Under the pieces are notes generated by a model, which worked only from the letters and a program-made list of their open reading frames with translations, did not search any database and was not told the DNA's origin. DNA of 64,000 nucleotides. It comes from an uncultured Bacteroidota bacterium. Its GTDB lineage: Bacteria > Bacteroidota > Bacteroidia > Bacteroidales > P3. The stretch covers positions 1 through 64,000 of the forward strand of contig CACYZN010000014.1 of the NCBI GenBank assembly GCA_902778925.1, read 5' to 3'. The translations under genes and the position numbers were made by a program. Positions 52,612 to 61,093 of the stretch are shown piece after piece (positions within the stretch are counted from its first letter, which is position 1; each line of letters begins with the position of its first letter).

Positions 52612-55600
52612 TTAAGCTTTGCGGATGGCTATGGCGGCCGTCTTGCCGTCGACTATCTCCACCTGCTGGCCGCCGGCCACCTCGGGCACGAGGGTGAGCG
52701 AGGTGCAGAGGGTCTCGGTGCAGATGTAGTCGCGGTGGCGCTCCACGGCGCTGTCCCACTCGCCGCTTTGCAGCTCGACGACGATGCGGTCGGTCACCTC
52801 GAAGCCCTCCTTGCGGATATTCTGTATGCGGTTCACCAGCTCGCGGGCCACTCCTTCGTCCACCAGCTCGGGGGTGAGCTGTATGTCGAGGGCCACGGTG
52901 AGGCTGCCGTCGTTGGCCACCACCCAGCCGGGGATGTCCTGCGTGGCAATCTCCACGTCGCTCAGCAGCACCTCGCAGGGCTGGCCTTCCACCTCGACGG
53001 TGCAGGCGCCCGAGGCCTCGAGGGCGTTGATCTGCTGCTGGCTGAAGGCCACTATGGCGTTGCCCAGGGCCTTCATCACCTTGCCGTAGCGCGGGCCGAG
53101 GGTCTTGAAGTTGGGCTTGATTTTCTTCACCAGCAGGTCGTTGTCGGCAGCCAGGAATTCCACCTCCTTCACGTTAAGCTCGGAGCAGATGAGGTGTTGC
53201 ACCTTCTCGATCTGGGCCTTCATGCTCTCGTCGCGCACGGGTATCACTATCTTCTGCAGCGGCTGACGCACGCGCAGGTTGCTCTTCTTGCGCAGGCCGA
53301 GGACCATGGAGCAGACCTTCTGGGCCAGCTGCATGCGCTCCTCGAGGGCCTTGTCGACCATCTCGGCATGGTATTCGGGGAAACCGAGGTGGTGCACCGA
53401 CTCCACAGCGTAGCGCTTGGTGACGGCGTTGAGGTCGAGGAACATCCTTTCGCTGAAGAAAGGTGCTATCGGAGCCATCAGGCGGGCGAGGGTCTCGAGG
53501 CAGGTGTAGAGGGTCTGGTAGGCGCTCACCTTGTCGGCCGTCATCTCGCCCTTCCAGAAGCGGCGACGGCAGAGGCGCACGTACCAGTTGCTGAGGTAGG
53601 CGTCGACGAAGGTGCCGATAGCGCGGCCGGCGCGCGTGGGCTCGTAGTCCTCCATGGCGTCGCCCACGGTCTTCACCAGCGTGTTCAGCTCACTCAGTAT
53701 CCAGCGGTCTATCTCGGGGCGCTCGGCGATGGGCAGGTCCTTCTGCGAGTAGTCGAAGCCGTCGAGGTTGGCATACAGCGCGAAGAAGCTGTAGGTGTTG
53801 TAAAGGGTGCCGAACAGTTTGCGGCGCACCTCGTCGACGCCCTCGACGTCGAACTTCAGGTTGTCCCACGGCTGGCTGTTGGTAATCATGTACCAGCGGG
53901 TAGCGTCGGGACCGTACTTGCCAAGGGTCTCGAAGGGGTCTACGGCATTGCCCAGGCGTTTGCTCATCTTGTTGCCGTTCTTGTCGAGCACCAGACCGTT
54001 GCTTATCACATTCTTGAAGGCCACACTGTCGAAGCACATGGTGGCTATGGCGTGCAGGGTGTAGAACCAGCCACGGGTCTGGTCGACGCCCTCGGCAATG
54101 AAGTCGGCCGGGAACTCGGTAGCCTTAAGCGGCTCGCCCATATAGTGTATCTGGGCGTAAGGCATGGCGCCACTGTCGAACCACACGTCGATCAGGTCGG
54201 GCTCGCGGCGCATGGGCTTGCCGCTGTCGCTCACAAGTACGACGTTGTCGATATAGGGACGGTGCAGGTCAAAGTCCTTGTAGCTGCCGGCATAGGGGTT
54301 GTCCTTCATCAAGCCGGCCTTTATAGCCTTCTCGATCTCGGCGCTGAGCTCTTTGACACTGCCTATGCACTTCTCCTCCTTGCCGTCCTCGGTGCGCCAG
54401 ATGGGCAGCGGTGTGCCCCAATAGCGGCTACGGCTCAGGTTCCAGTCCACGATATTCTCCAGCCAGTTGCCGAAGCGGCCGCTGCCGGTAGCCTCGGGCT
54501 TCCAGTTGATGGTCTTGTTCAGCTCGATCATGCGGTCCTTGAGGGCCGTGGTGCGGATGAACCAGCTGTCGAGGGGGTAGTAGAGCACAGGCTTGTCGGT
54601 ACGCCAGCAGTGGGGGTAGCTATGGGTGTGCTTCTCGCTCTTGAAGAGCTTGCCCTGCTCCTTGAGCATGATGACCAGCTCAACATCGAGGCTCATGTCC
54701 TTGTCGCCCTTGGTGGGGTCGTAGGCATTCTTTACGAACTTGCCGGCATACTGACCGTAGGCCTCCACGTCGACATTGGCAGCGACCCAGTCGGGATCGA
54801 GGTCCGCAATCGGTGCGAAACGGCCCTGCTTGTCGACCATAGGCAGCTGCTTGCCGTCGCGGTCGAAGAGCAGCAGGTCGCCGATACCGGCCTTCTTGGC
54901 CACGCGGGCGTCGTCGGCACCGAAGGTGGGGGCGATATGGACGATGCCGGTACCGTCCTCGGTGGTGACGTAGTCGCCCAGGATGATGCGGAAGCTACCC
55001 TTGTCGGAGACTTCGGTGGGCTTCACCCAGGGTATGAGTTGCTCGTAGCGCAGGCCTTCCAGCGCGGTGCCTTTGCACTCGCCTACTATCTTGTACTCCG
55101 GGCTTTTGCCTTCGGGGAACATCGAGCCCACAAGGGCCTTTGCCATGATGATGCGGCAGGGCGTTTCCCTGTAGGGGTGGGTTGTCTCGATGGTGACGTA
55201 GTCAATGTTGGGGCCCACGCAGAGGGCGGTGTTCGAGGGCAGTGTCCACGGCGTGGTGGTCCAGGCTATGGCATAGGTGTCGGCCTGGTCGCACAGCTTG
55301 AACATGGCCACGCAGGTGGTGTCCTTGACGTCGCGGTAGCAGCCGGGCATGTTGAGCTCGTGGCTCGAGAGGCCGGTGCCGGCGGCGGGGCTGTAGGGCT
55401 GTATGGTGTAGCCCTTGTAGAGGAGGCCTTTGTCGTAGAGCTTCTTCAGCAGGAACCAGAGGGTTTCGATGTACTCGTTGTTGAAGGTGATGTAGGGGTC
55501 TTTGAGGTCGACCCAGTAGCCCATGACGCGCGTCAGCTCGTCCCACAGCTCCTTGTACTTCATCACTTCCTCGCGGCAGGCGCGGTTGTAGTCGTCGACG

Positions 55601-55935
55601 CTTATCTTCTTGCCGATGTCTTCCTTGGTGATGCCGAGGTTTTTCTCGACGCCGAGCTCGACGGGGAGGCCGTGGGTGTCCCAGCCGGCCTTGCGGTCGA
55701 CGAAGTAGCCCTTCTGGGCCTTGTAGCGGCAGAAGACGTCCTTGATGGTGCGGGCCATGACGTGGTGTATGCCGGGCTTGCCGTTGGCCGACGGGGGGCC
55801 GTCGTAGAAGACGTAGGCGGGATGCCCTTCGGCCAGTTTCTGGCCCTTCTCGAAAGTCTCGTTCTCCTCCCAATAGCGGCGCACATCCTGGCCGATTTGG
55901 GTCAAATTAAGCTGCTTATACTCCTTGTAAGCCAT
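52612..55935 (-). CDS. ileS: Isoleucyl-tRNA synthetase
   Basis: The 1107-residue protein is class I IleRS with the HIGH-type motif DTHGLPVEL (about 66-74), the editing domain (TPWTLPSNTALCVG), the DQTRGWFYTL segment and KMSKR (GNKMSKRLGN, about 600-610). Length matches the large eukaryote-like (mupirocin-tolerant) IleRS branch common in Bacteroidota rather than the ~940-residue E. coli type, and the long C-terminal region supports that. It is transcribed from a consensus promoter and ends at a perfect hairpin. Confidence 0.97.
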   Translation of the reverse strand: MAYKEYKQLNLTQIGQDVRRYWEENETFEKGQKLAEGHPAYVFYDGPPSANGKPGIHHVMARTIKDVFCRYKAQKGYFVDRKAGWDTHGLPVELGVEKNLGITKEDIGKKISVDDYNRACREEVMKYKELWDELTRVMGYWVDLKDPYITFNNEYIETLWFLLKKLYDKGLLYKGYTIQPYSPAAGTGLSSHELNMPGCYRDVKDTTCVAMFKLCDQADTYAIAWTTTPWTLPSNTALCVGPNIDYVTIETTHPYRETPCRIIMAKALVGSMFPEGKSPEYKIVGECKGTALEGLRYEQLIPWVKPTEVSDKGSFRIILGDYVTTEDGTGIVHIAPTFGADDARVAKKAGIGDLLLFDRDGKQLPMVDKQGRFAPIADLDPDWVAANVDVEAYGQYAGKFVKNAYDPTKGDKDMSLDVELVIMLKEQGKLFKSEKHTHSYPHCWRTDKPVLYYPLDSWFIRTTALKDRMIELNKTINWKPEATGSGRFGNWLENIVDWNLSRSRYWGTPLPIWRTEDGKEEKCIGSVKELSAEIEKAIKAGLMKDNPYAGSYKDFDLHRPYIDNVVLVSDSGKPMRREPDLIDVWFDSGAMPYAQIHYMGEPLKATEFPADFIAEGVDQTRGWFYTLHAIATMCFDSVAFKNVISNGLVLDKNGNKMSKRLGNAVDPFETLGKYGPDATRWYMITNSQPWDNLKFDVEGVDEVRRKLFGTLYNTYSFFALYANLDGFDYSQKDLPIAERPEIDRWILSELNTLVKTVGDAMEDYEPTRAGRAIGTFVDAYLSNWYVRLCRRRFWKGEMTADKVSAYQTLYTCLETLARLMAPIAPFFSERMFLDLNAVTKRYAVESVHHLGFPEYHAEMVDKALEERMQLAQKVCSMVLGLRKKSNLRVRQPLQKIVIPVRDESMKAQIEKVQHLICSELNVKEVEFLAADNDLLVKKIKPNFKTLGPRYGKVMKALGNAIVAFSQQQINALEASGACTVEVEGQPCEVLLSDVEIATQDIPGWVVANDGSLTVALDIQLTPELVDEGVARELVNRIQNIRKEGFEVTDRIVVELQSGEWDSAVERHRDYICTETLCTSLTLVPEVAGGQQVEIVDGKTAAIAIRKA

Positions 55936-56002
55936 TATTATTATAATATTATCAGTTCACTATCAAGCGCTTGCCCGCATGCGAGGGCAATAAACCAAGC
56001 AA

Positions 56003-56035
56003 CAAAGATACGAAAAATATCGCAATGGTTGCAAA
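56003..56035 (-). promoter_or_regulatory. Promoter of ileS
   Basis: On the minus strand, TATCTTTG (56003-56010) has TTTG 21 bases upstream (56032-56035). The leader contains TTGCCC (55971-55976) facing GGGCAA (55985-55990). Two further dyads lie at about 56040-56065 and 56073-56092 (CTGGCCAC-AA-GTGGCCAG). Confidence 0.7.
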
Positions 56036-56103
56036 AAAAGTGTCGGACACTGTGGTGTCCGGCACCGAAGGGTCTGGCCACAAGTGGCCAGGGCATAAAA
56101 AAA

Positions 56104-56130
56104 CTTTCGCTGCAACAAGTGCAGCGAAAG
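56104..56130 (-). terminator. Terminator of rpmG-DUF4295
   Basis: CTTTCGCTGC (56104-56113) pairs with GCAGCGAAAG (56121-56130); on the minus strand it is followed by seven T. Confidence 0.85.
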
Positions 56131-56153
56131 CCCCTAAAATGTTATGAAAAAAA

Positions 56154-56309
56154 CTATTTCTTCTTCAGGTATTCCTGCACATTGTCCGAGGGGACGACTT
56201 CCTCTTTGAACATGTAGGCGCCGGTCTTTTCGGAGCGGACCATGCGGATCACTTTAGCGAAGCTCTTACCGGTCGAGGTCTTGAGGGTAGCAACAACTTT
56301 CTTTGCCAT
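56154..56309 (-). CDS. DUF4295 family protein
   Basis: This 51-residue protein (MAKKVVATLKTSTGKSFAKV, then IRMVRSEKTGAYMFKEE, ending QEYLKKK) matches DUF4295, a small basic Bacteroidota-restricted protein encoded beside rpmG and thought to be ribosome-associated from context. It starts 19 bases after rpmG stops and ends just before the shared terminator. Confidence 0.88.
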   Translation of the reverse strand: MAKKVVATLKTSTGKSFAKVIRMVRSEKTGAYMFKEEVVPSDNVQEYLKKK

Positions 56310-56328
56310 AGTTTAGTTCTCCTTTCTC

Positions 56329-56517
56329 TTACTTGATTTCTTTGTGGACAGTAACCTTCTTGAGGAAGGGGTTGTACTTCTTAAGCTCCAGACGTTCCGG
56401 AGTGTTCTTTTTGTTCTTGGTGGTGATGTAGCGGCTCATGCCGGCGACACCGCTGTTCTTCTGCTCGGTGCACTCGAGGATGACCTGCACGCGTGCGTCT
56501 TTATTTTTCTTTGCCAT
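56329..56517 (-). CDS. rpmG: 50S ribosomal protein L33
   Basis: The 62-residue protein is L33 ([55 protein letters not shown]). It has a single Cys (EC) rather than the four of zinc-binding L33, so it is the zinc-free form. In many Bacteroidales rpmB (L28) lies directly upstream; here upstream bases hold only the promoter and a repeat. Confidence 0.95.
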   Translation of the reverse strand: MAKKNKDARVQVILECTEQKNSGVAGMSRYITTKNKKNTPERLELKKYNPFLKKVTVHKEIK

Positions 56518-56606
56518 AGCTGTTATTGTTTTTCTATTCTCTAACTACCTGAAGCCTAAAGCGAAAAGAGCATCAACAATTCGTTTTCAGGCGTTCAAAC
56601 CGGCTG

Positions 56607-56637
56607 CAAAGATACACACTTTTCTGAAACCGGCAAA
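56607..56637 (-). promoter_or_regulatory. Promoter of rpmG
   Basis: On the minus strand, TATCTTTG (56607-56614) has TTTG 19 bases upstream (56634-56637). Confidence 0.8.
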
Positions 56638-56705
56638 ATTTTTCTTCATCATTAACAAATTTTCTATCCCCACCGCCACCTCCATCCCACCCCTCCCCAT
56701 GGCCT

Positions 56706-56806
56706 TCCCCTCCCCTTCCGGTCCGGTCGTTCTTATATCGTTCTTATGTATTTCTTATGTTGTATTTATGTTTAAAACATAAGAAATACATAAGAAATAC
56801 ATAATG
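56706..56806. repeat. 11-base-period inverted repeat, copy D
   Basis: A head TTCCCCTCCCCTTCCGG then TCCGGT leads to CGTTCTTATAT, CGTTCTTATGT, ATTTCTTATGT, TGTATTTATGT (56728-56771), then facing CATAAGAAATA units (56779-56800). It lies between the divergent promoters of rpmG and the glsA-like gene. Confidence 0.88.
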
Positions 56807-56924
56807 GCTTTCAGAGGGTAGCGAGCAGGGGGCTTTTTGCCCGGGTTGCCGGGGGCGGGGATTTCAAGTGCCGACGGTGGATAAATATTTTTCGGGCGGG
56901 GGAGTGTATTTTTAGAATTATGTG

Positions 56925-56932
56925 TATATTTG
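56925..56932 (+). promoter_or_regulatory. -7 element of the glsA-like operon
   Basis: TATATTTG followed by CATCAT; the upstream region has only T-rich sequence at the expected distance. It rules out an ATG-like start at 56920 and supports the ATG at 56956. Confidence 0.6.
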
Positions 56933-56955
56933 CATCATCTTTTACAGAGTACATC

Positions 56956-57828
56956 ATGAGTGGAATTCCAACAGAAAGACCTGATATAAACACCATTACA
57001 GAGAACTACATCGACGTCGGACGGATGATAGGCTCGAAGGGGGTGCGTGTGCCGAAGCCGCTGGTGAAGCTCGCCGAGCGGGTGTTGCATGTGCCGGAAT
57101 TGAACCGCAGCATCTATGGCAACCGCGAGTATTTCGGATTGGATTTTGTGTACAAGTTCCTCGAGGGGCACGACCCTCAGGACCTCGGCATCACGATACG
57201 CACCGTCGGGCAGGAGAACATACCGGCCGAAGGCTACCCGATGGTGGCCGGCAACCACCCGCTGGGCGGCCCCGACGGGCTGGCGCTGATGGGTGCCGTG
57301 GGACGTGTGAGGAAGGACATCAAGTTCCCGGTAAACGACTTCCTGCTATACCTGCCGGGCCTGCGCGAGCTGTTTGTGCCCATCGACAAGGTGAACCGCA
57401 CGCGGGCGCTGGCGAGCCTGGAAGAGGCCTTCGCCGGCGAGTACGCGCTGCTCTACTTCCCTGCTGGAGCCTGCTCGCGCCGCCAGCACGGGGTGATCAA
57501 GGACCTCGAATGGAAGCCCACCTTCATAAAGAAATGCGTGCGCTACCACCGCGACCTGGTGCCGGTGTACACCGACGCGCGCAACCGCGACCGCTTCTAC
57601 CGCCTTGCCAACCTGCGCAAGCGGCTGGGCATCAAGTTCTCGTTCGAGATGGCGCTGCTTCCGGCCGAGATGCTCGCCCAGCGCGGCAAGACATTCACCA
57701 TCACCTTCGGGCGCCCCATACCGTGGCAGACCTTCGACAAGCGGCACACCGCAGCCGAGTGGGCCGAGCTGGTGAAGGAGCACGTGTACCGGCTGAAAGA
57801 AAACCCCGACGCGGTGTTTGAACCCTGA
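56956..57828 (+). CDS. glsA: PlsC-type acyltransferase, GlsA-like (glycine lipid O-acylation)
   Basis: The 290-residue protein has acyltransferase motif I as NHPLGGPD (HX4D) and motif III as FPAG, with KRLGIKFSFEMALLPAEM near the end. In Bacteroides, a PlsC-like protein (GlsA) and a GNAT-like protein (GlsB) make glycine lipids, and they are adjacent as here. I infer that it adds the second, ester-linked acyl chain. A close alternative is an ornithine-lipid OlsA-like enzyme. Start at 56956 follows from the promoter position. First gene of a four-gene operon. Confidence 0.75.
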   Translation: MSGIPTERPDINTITENYIDVGRMIGSKGVRVPKPLVKLAERVLHVPELNRSIYGNREYFGLDFVYKFLEGHDPQDLGITIRTVGQENIPAEGYPMVAGNHPLGGPDGLALMGAVGRVRKDIKFPVNDFLLYLPGLRELFVPIDKVNRTRALASLEEAFAGEYALLYFPAGACSRRQHGVIKDLEWKPTFIKKCVRYHRDLVPVYTDARNRDRFYRLANLRKRLGIKFSFEMALLPAEMLAQRGKTFTITFGRPIPWQTFDKRHTAAEWAELVKEHVYRLKENPDAVFEP

Positions 57829-57851
57829 CTATTAAAACAAAAGACACACAC

Positions 57852-59021
57852 ATGGACCTCAGTTACATAGCCCCTCCAGTAGACCGTAGCCTGATAAAGA
57901 AAGAGCTGAAGCAGAAACACTTCCTGCGCATGACCAACCGTGGCAACAAAGAGATATACATCACCACGGCCCACCTCTCGCCCAACATCATGCGCGAGAT
58001 AGGGCGCCTGCGCGAGCTGAGCTTCGCCACCGAGGGCGGCGGCACCGGCAAGGAGGTGGACATCGACGAGTACGACACCCTGCCCGACCCCTACTGCTGC
58101 AAGCAGCTCTTCGTGTGGAACACCGAGGACGAGCAGATAATCGGTGCCTACCGCTTCATACACGGCACCAACATGATGCGCCGCAGCGACGGCAGCATCG
58201 TCACCCCGACCGCCGAGCAGTACCAGTTCAGCGAGCGCTTCATCAACGACTACCTGCCCTACACCATCGAGCTGGGCCGCGCCTTCGTGCAGCCCGCCTA
58301 CCAGCCCAGCGTGAACCTGCGCGGCGGCATGTACTCGCTCGACAACCTGTGGGACGGTCTGGGCGCACTGGCCCTCGAGGTGCCCGAGACACGCTACTTC
58401 TACGGCAAGATTACCATGTACGGCGACATCAACCCCGAGGCTCGCGACATGATACTCTACTTCTACCAGAAGCATTTCCCCGACCGCGACGGACTGGTGT
58501 GGCCCTACGAGGAGGTGCACATACAGACCGACTACAACAAGCTGGTGAAGCTCTTCAACGGCCGCAACTACAAAGAGGACTACCAGATACTGCTGCACTC
58601 GGTGCGCGAATGCGGCTGCACCGTGCCGCCGCTCATCAACGCCTACATGAACCTCTCGCCCTCGATGCGGTCGTTCGGCACCTGCCCCAACCACCACCTG
58701 CAAGGCACCACCGACACAGGTATACTGATCGACCTGGGCGACCTCTATGCCGACAAGCGCAGCCGCTACCTGGAAAGCTACACCGAGAAGAACACCAAGC
58801 TGGACCGCAAGCGCCTGTTCCGCATCAACATGCGGCTTCTGCCATGGTGGCGCAACAGCAGCGACGAGGAGAGCGAAAGCCTGCGCGAGCTGAGCGAACT
58901 GAAGAACGACCAGATGCAGCGCACCGCGCTGCGCGAGAAAGCCCGCGAGCTGCAACTGGAACTGCGCAACATCAAGAAAGCACGGCGCCGCCTGAGAAAG
59001 GACAACAACAATGACAATTAA
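57852..59021 (+). CDS. glsB: GNAT-type N-acyltransferase, GlsB-like
   Basis: The 389-residue protein belongs to the OlsB/Acetyltransf_5 branch of GNAT. It has the conserved segment IGAYRFIHG, YLPYTIELGRAFVQPAYQ and LWDGLGALALEVPETRYFYG. The C-terminal ~100 residues are highly charged and probably coiled-coil (about 340-389, ERARELQLELRNI-like). By the Bacteroides precedent it would N-acylate glycine with a 3-hydroxy fatty acid. It follows the GlsA-like gene by 23 bases and overlaps the next gene by 11. Confidence 0.75.
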   Translation: MDLSYIAPPVDRSLIKKELKQKHFLRMTNRGNKEIYITTAHLSPNIMREIGRLRELSFATEGGGTGKEVDIDEYDTLPDPYCCKQLFVWNTEDEQIIGAYRFIHGTNMMRRSDGSIVTPTAEQYQFSERFINDYLPYTIELGRAFVQPAYQPSVNLRGGMYSLDNLWDGLGALALEVPETRYFYGKITMYGDINPEARDMILYFYQKHFPDRDGLVWPYEEVHIQTDYNKLVKLFNGRNYKEDYQILLHSVRECGCTVPPLINAYMNLSPSMRSFGTCPNHHLQGTTDTGILIDLGDLYADKRSRYLESYTEKNTKLDRKRLFRINMRLLPWWRNSSDEESESLRELSELKNDQMQRTALREKARELQLELRNIKKARRRLRKDNNNDN

Positions 59022-59637
59022 AAGCGCCGTCTTCTCCATCAGCAGCCCCTCGCACGCCAAGTGCCCCACCGACGGACGCCCCGAGTTCGCCTTCATCGGG
59101 CGCAGCAACGTGGGCAAATCGTCGCTCATCAACATGCTCACCGGAGTGAAAGGACTTGCCAAGACCAGCGGACGCCCCGGCAAGACGCAACTCATCAACC
59201 ACTTCCTCATCAACAACCAGTGGTATCTGGTCGACCTGCCCGGCTACGGCTACGCCCGCACCTCGAAGACCTCGCGCGACGCATGGAGCAACATGATACG
59301 CCAGTACTTCCTGCAACGCCGACAGCTCACCAACACCTACGTGCTCATCGACAGCCGCATCCCGCCGCAGCGCATCGACCTCGAGTTCATACACTTCCTC
59401 GGCACCAACGGCATACCGCTCTCCATCGTCTACACCAAGACCGACAAGGAGAAGCAGCGCGAGGTGATGGGCAACATACGCCTCATGAAGCAGGAACTGC
59501 TCAAGGAGTGGGAAGAGCTGCCGCCCATGCTGCTCACCTCGTCGCTGACCGGCTACGGCCGCGAGGCACTGCTCGACCATATAGACACCATCATCCAAAG
59601 CCTGACAACCGATGAACAAGAAGAAACACTGCAATAG
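59011..59637 (+). CDS. engB: Ribosome-biogenesis GTPase EngB (YihA/YsxC)
   Basis: The 208-residue protein has the EngB GTPase motifs: G1 IGRSNVGKSSL (about 29-39), G2 region TSGRPGKTQLIN, G3 VDLPGYGYA, G4 YTKTDK, G5 LTSSLTGYG. EngB assists late assembly of the 50S subunit. It overlaps the upstream acyltransferase gene by 11 bases and the PBP4 gene by 26, so it is translated as part of the operon. Confidence 0.96.
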   Translation: MTIKSAVFSISSPSHAKCPTDGRPEFAFIGRSNVGKSSLINMLTGVKGLAKTSGRPGKTQLINHFLINNQWYLVDLPGYGYARTSKTSRDAWSNMIRQYFLQRRQLTNTYVLIDSRIPPQRIDLEFIHFLGTNGIPLSIVYTKTDKEKQREVMGNIRLMKQELLKEWEELPPMLLTSSLTGYGREALLDHIDTIIQSLTTDEQEETLQ

Positions 59638-61093
59638 ACTGTCGGCGCTCGGCCTGGCGCTGCTCGTCGGCTTCATTTTCCCCACCCTACCCGCACAGGC
59701 ACAAGGCACCATCGACCTGGACCGCCTGGTGAACCAAACCCGCACCGAGACCGGCATGAAGCACGGCACGCTGAGCGTGTGCGTCTACAACATAAGCGCC
59801 GGCAAGACCGTCTACACCTCGCAGGCCGACCTCTCGGTCACACCGGCGTCGCTGCAGAAGTTGTTCACCACCGGCGTGGGCTTCGACCGCCTGGGCAGCG
59901 GCTTCCGCTTCCAGACACGTCTGTTTGTGCGCGGCGACACCGACCGCGACGGAGTGCTGCACGGCAACATATACATAGTGGGCGGCGGCGACCCGCTGCT
60001 GGGCTCCTACCGCTACCGCCAGACCTCGATAGACTCGCTCTTCGACGGCTGGACCCAAGCCCTGCGCAAAAAGGGCATACGCCGCGTCGACGGGCGTATA
60101 TGCTTCAACACATCGGTATTCGACGACAGCCCGCTGCACGACAGCTGGCAGTGGGGCGACGTGGGCAACTACTACGGCGCCGGCGTCAGTGGCCTCAACT
60201 TCCACGAGAATATGTATTTCGTCTACTTCAACGCGGGCCGCAAGCTGGGATTCCCCGCCTCGACCGTAGGCACCAAGCCCAAGAACCTCGACCTGCGCGG
60301 CACCTGCGAGGTAACCACCGGCGCCGAGAACAGTGGCGACCAGGTGGTCATATACGGCTCTCCCACCTCGAAGGAGCGCCTCTACCGTGGCACGGTGCCC
60401 ATGGGCAAGCAGAACTTCGCCGTGCGCGGCGCCCTGCCGGAACCCGCTCGCACCTGCGCCGACATGTTTGCCTCGCACCTGCGCACCAACGGCATCGGTA
60501 TCAGCTCGAGCTCGGTGCAGGTCTACTCCACCCCCGACAGCCTACGGTCGGTACTCGACTACTACAGCCCCGACTACTACACCATAGCACAGTACACCAA
60601 CCTCACGTCGAACAACATCTACGCCGAGAGTATCTTCAAATACCTGGGCTATAAGCAGCACGGCAGCGGCAGCTACGAGAACGGCTCGCGCGCGGTGATG
60701 GACTACTTCAAGGAGAAAGGCCTCGACGTCGGAGGCGTGCGCGTGGTCGACGGCAGCGGCCTCTCGCGCCTCAACCGCACCACTGCCTCGTTCCTGTGCC
60801 GCTACCTCGCAATGATGAGCAAGGAAGACTACTACGACGACTTCATACACTCGCTGGCCAAGGTAGGCGAGAGCGGTACCGCTCGCAACATGCTGCCCAC
60901 CCTGCCTCTTGGCATCACCGTGCGGGTGAAAACCGGCACCATGGACGGAGTGAAGGCCTACGCCGGCTACATCCAAGCCCGCAACGGCGACCTGCTGTGC
61001 TATGCCATTGTGAGCAACAACCACGACTGCAGCAGCAAGGCCGTCGGCGACAAGCTGAACAAGATACTGCTAAAGATAGCCACCCTCTATTAG
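59612..61093 (+). CDS. dacB: D-alanyl-D-alanine carboxypeptidase/endopeptidase PBP4
   Basis: The 493-residue protein is an S13 peptidase. It has a signal peptide (about 1-31, ending PAQAQ), the nucleophile motif SLQK (S80-K83), SNN (LTSNNIYAES) and KTG (RVKTGTMDG), with the large PBP4 insertion between the first two. It should trim or cleave peptidoglycan cross-links in the periplasm. Its stop codon overlaps by four bases the stop of the convergent carboxypeptidase gene, leaving no room for a terminator between them. Confidence 0.93.
   Translation: MNKKKHCNRLSALGLALLVGFIFPTLPAQAQGTIDLDRLVNQTRTETGMKHGTLSVCVYNISAGKTVYTSQADLSVTPASLQKLFTTGVGFDRLGSGFRFQTRLFVRGDTDRDGVLHGNIYIVGGGDPLLGSYRYRQTSIDSLFDGWTQALRKKGIRRVDGRICFNTSVFDDSPLHDSWQWGDVGNYYGAGVSGLNFHENMYFVYFNAGRKLGFPASTVGTKPKNLDLRGTCEVTTGAENSGDQVVIYGSPTSKERLYRGTVPMGKQNFAVRGALPEPARTCADMFASHLRTNGIGISSSSVQVYSTPDSLRSVLDYYSPDYYTIAQYTNLTSNNIYAESIFKYLGYKQHGSGSYENGSRAVMDYFKEKGLDVGGVRVVDGSGLSRLNRTTASFLCRYLAMMSKEDYYDDFIHSLAKVGESGTARNMLPTLPLGITVRVKTGTMDGVKAYAGYIQARNGDLLCYAIVSNNHDCSSKAVGDKLNKILLKIATLY

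Noticed and set aside
52546..56217. A plus-strand open frame of over 1200 codons opposite ileS
   Set aside because: It is antisense to a full-length, motif-complete ileS. High GC and codon bias leave the opposite strand free of stops, and the translation is compositionally odd (His/Val/Leu-rich) with no family likeness.
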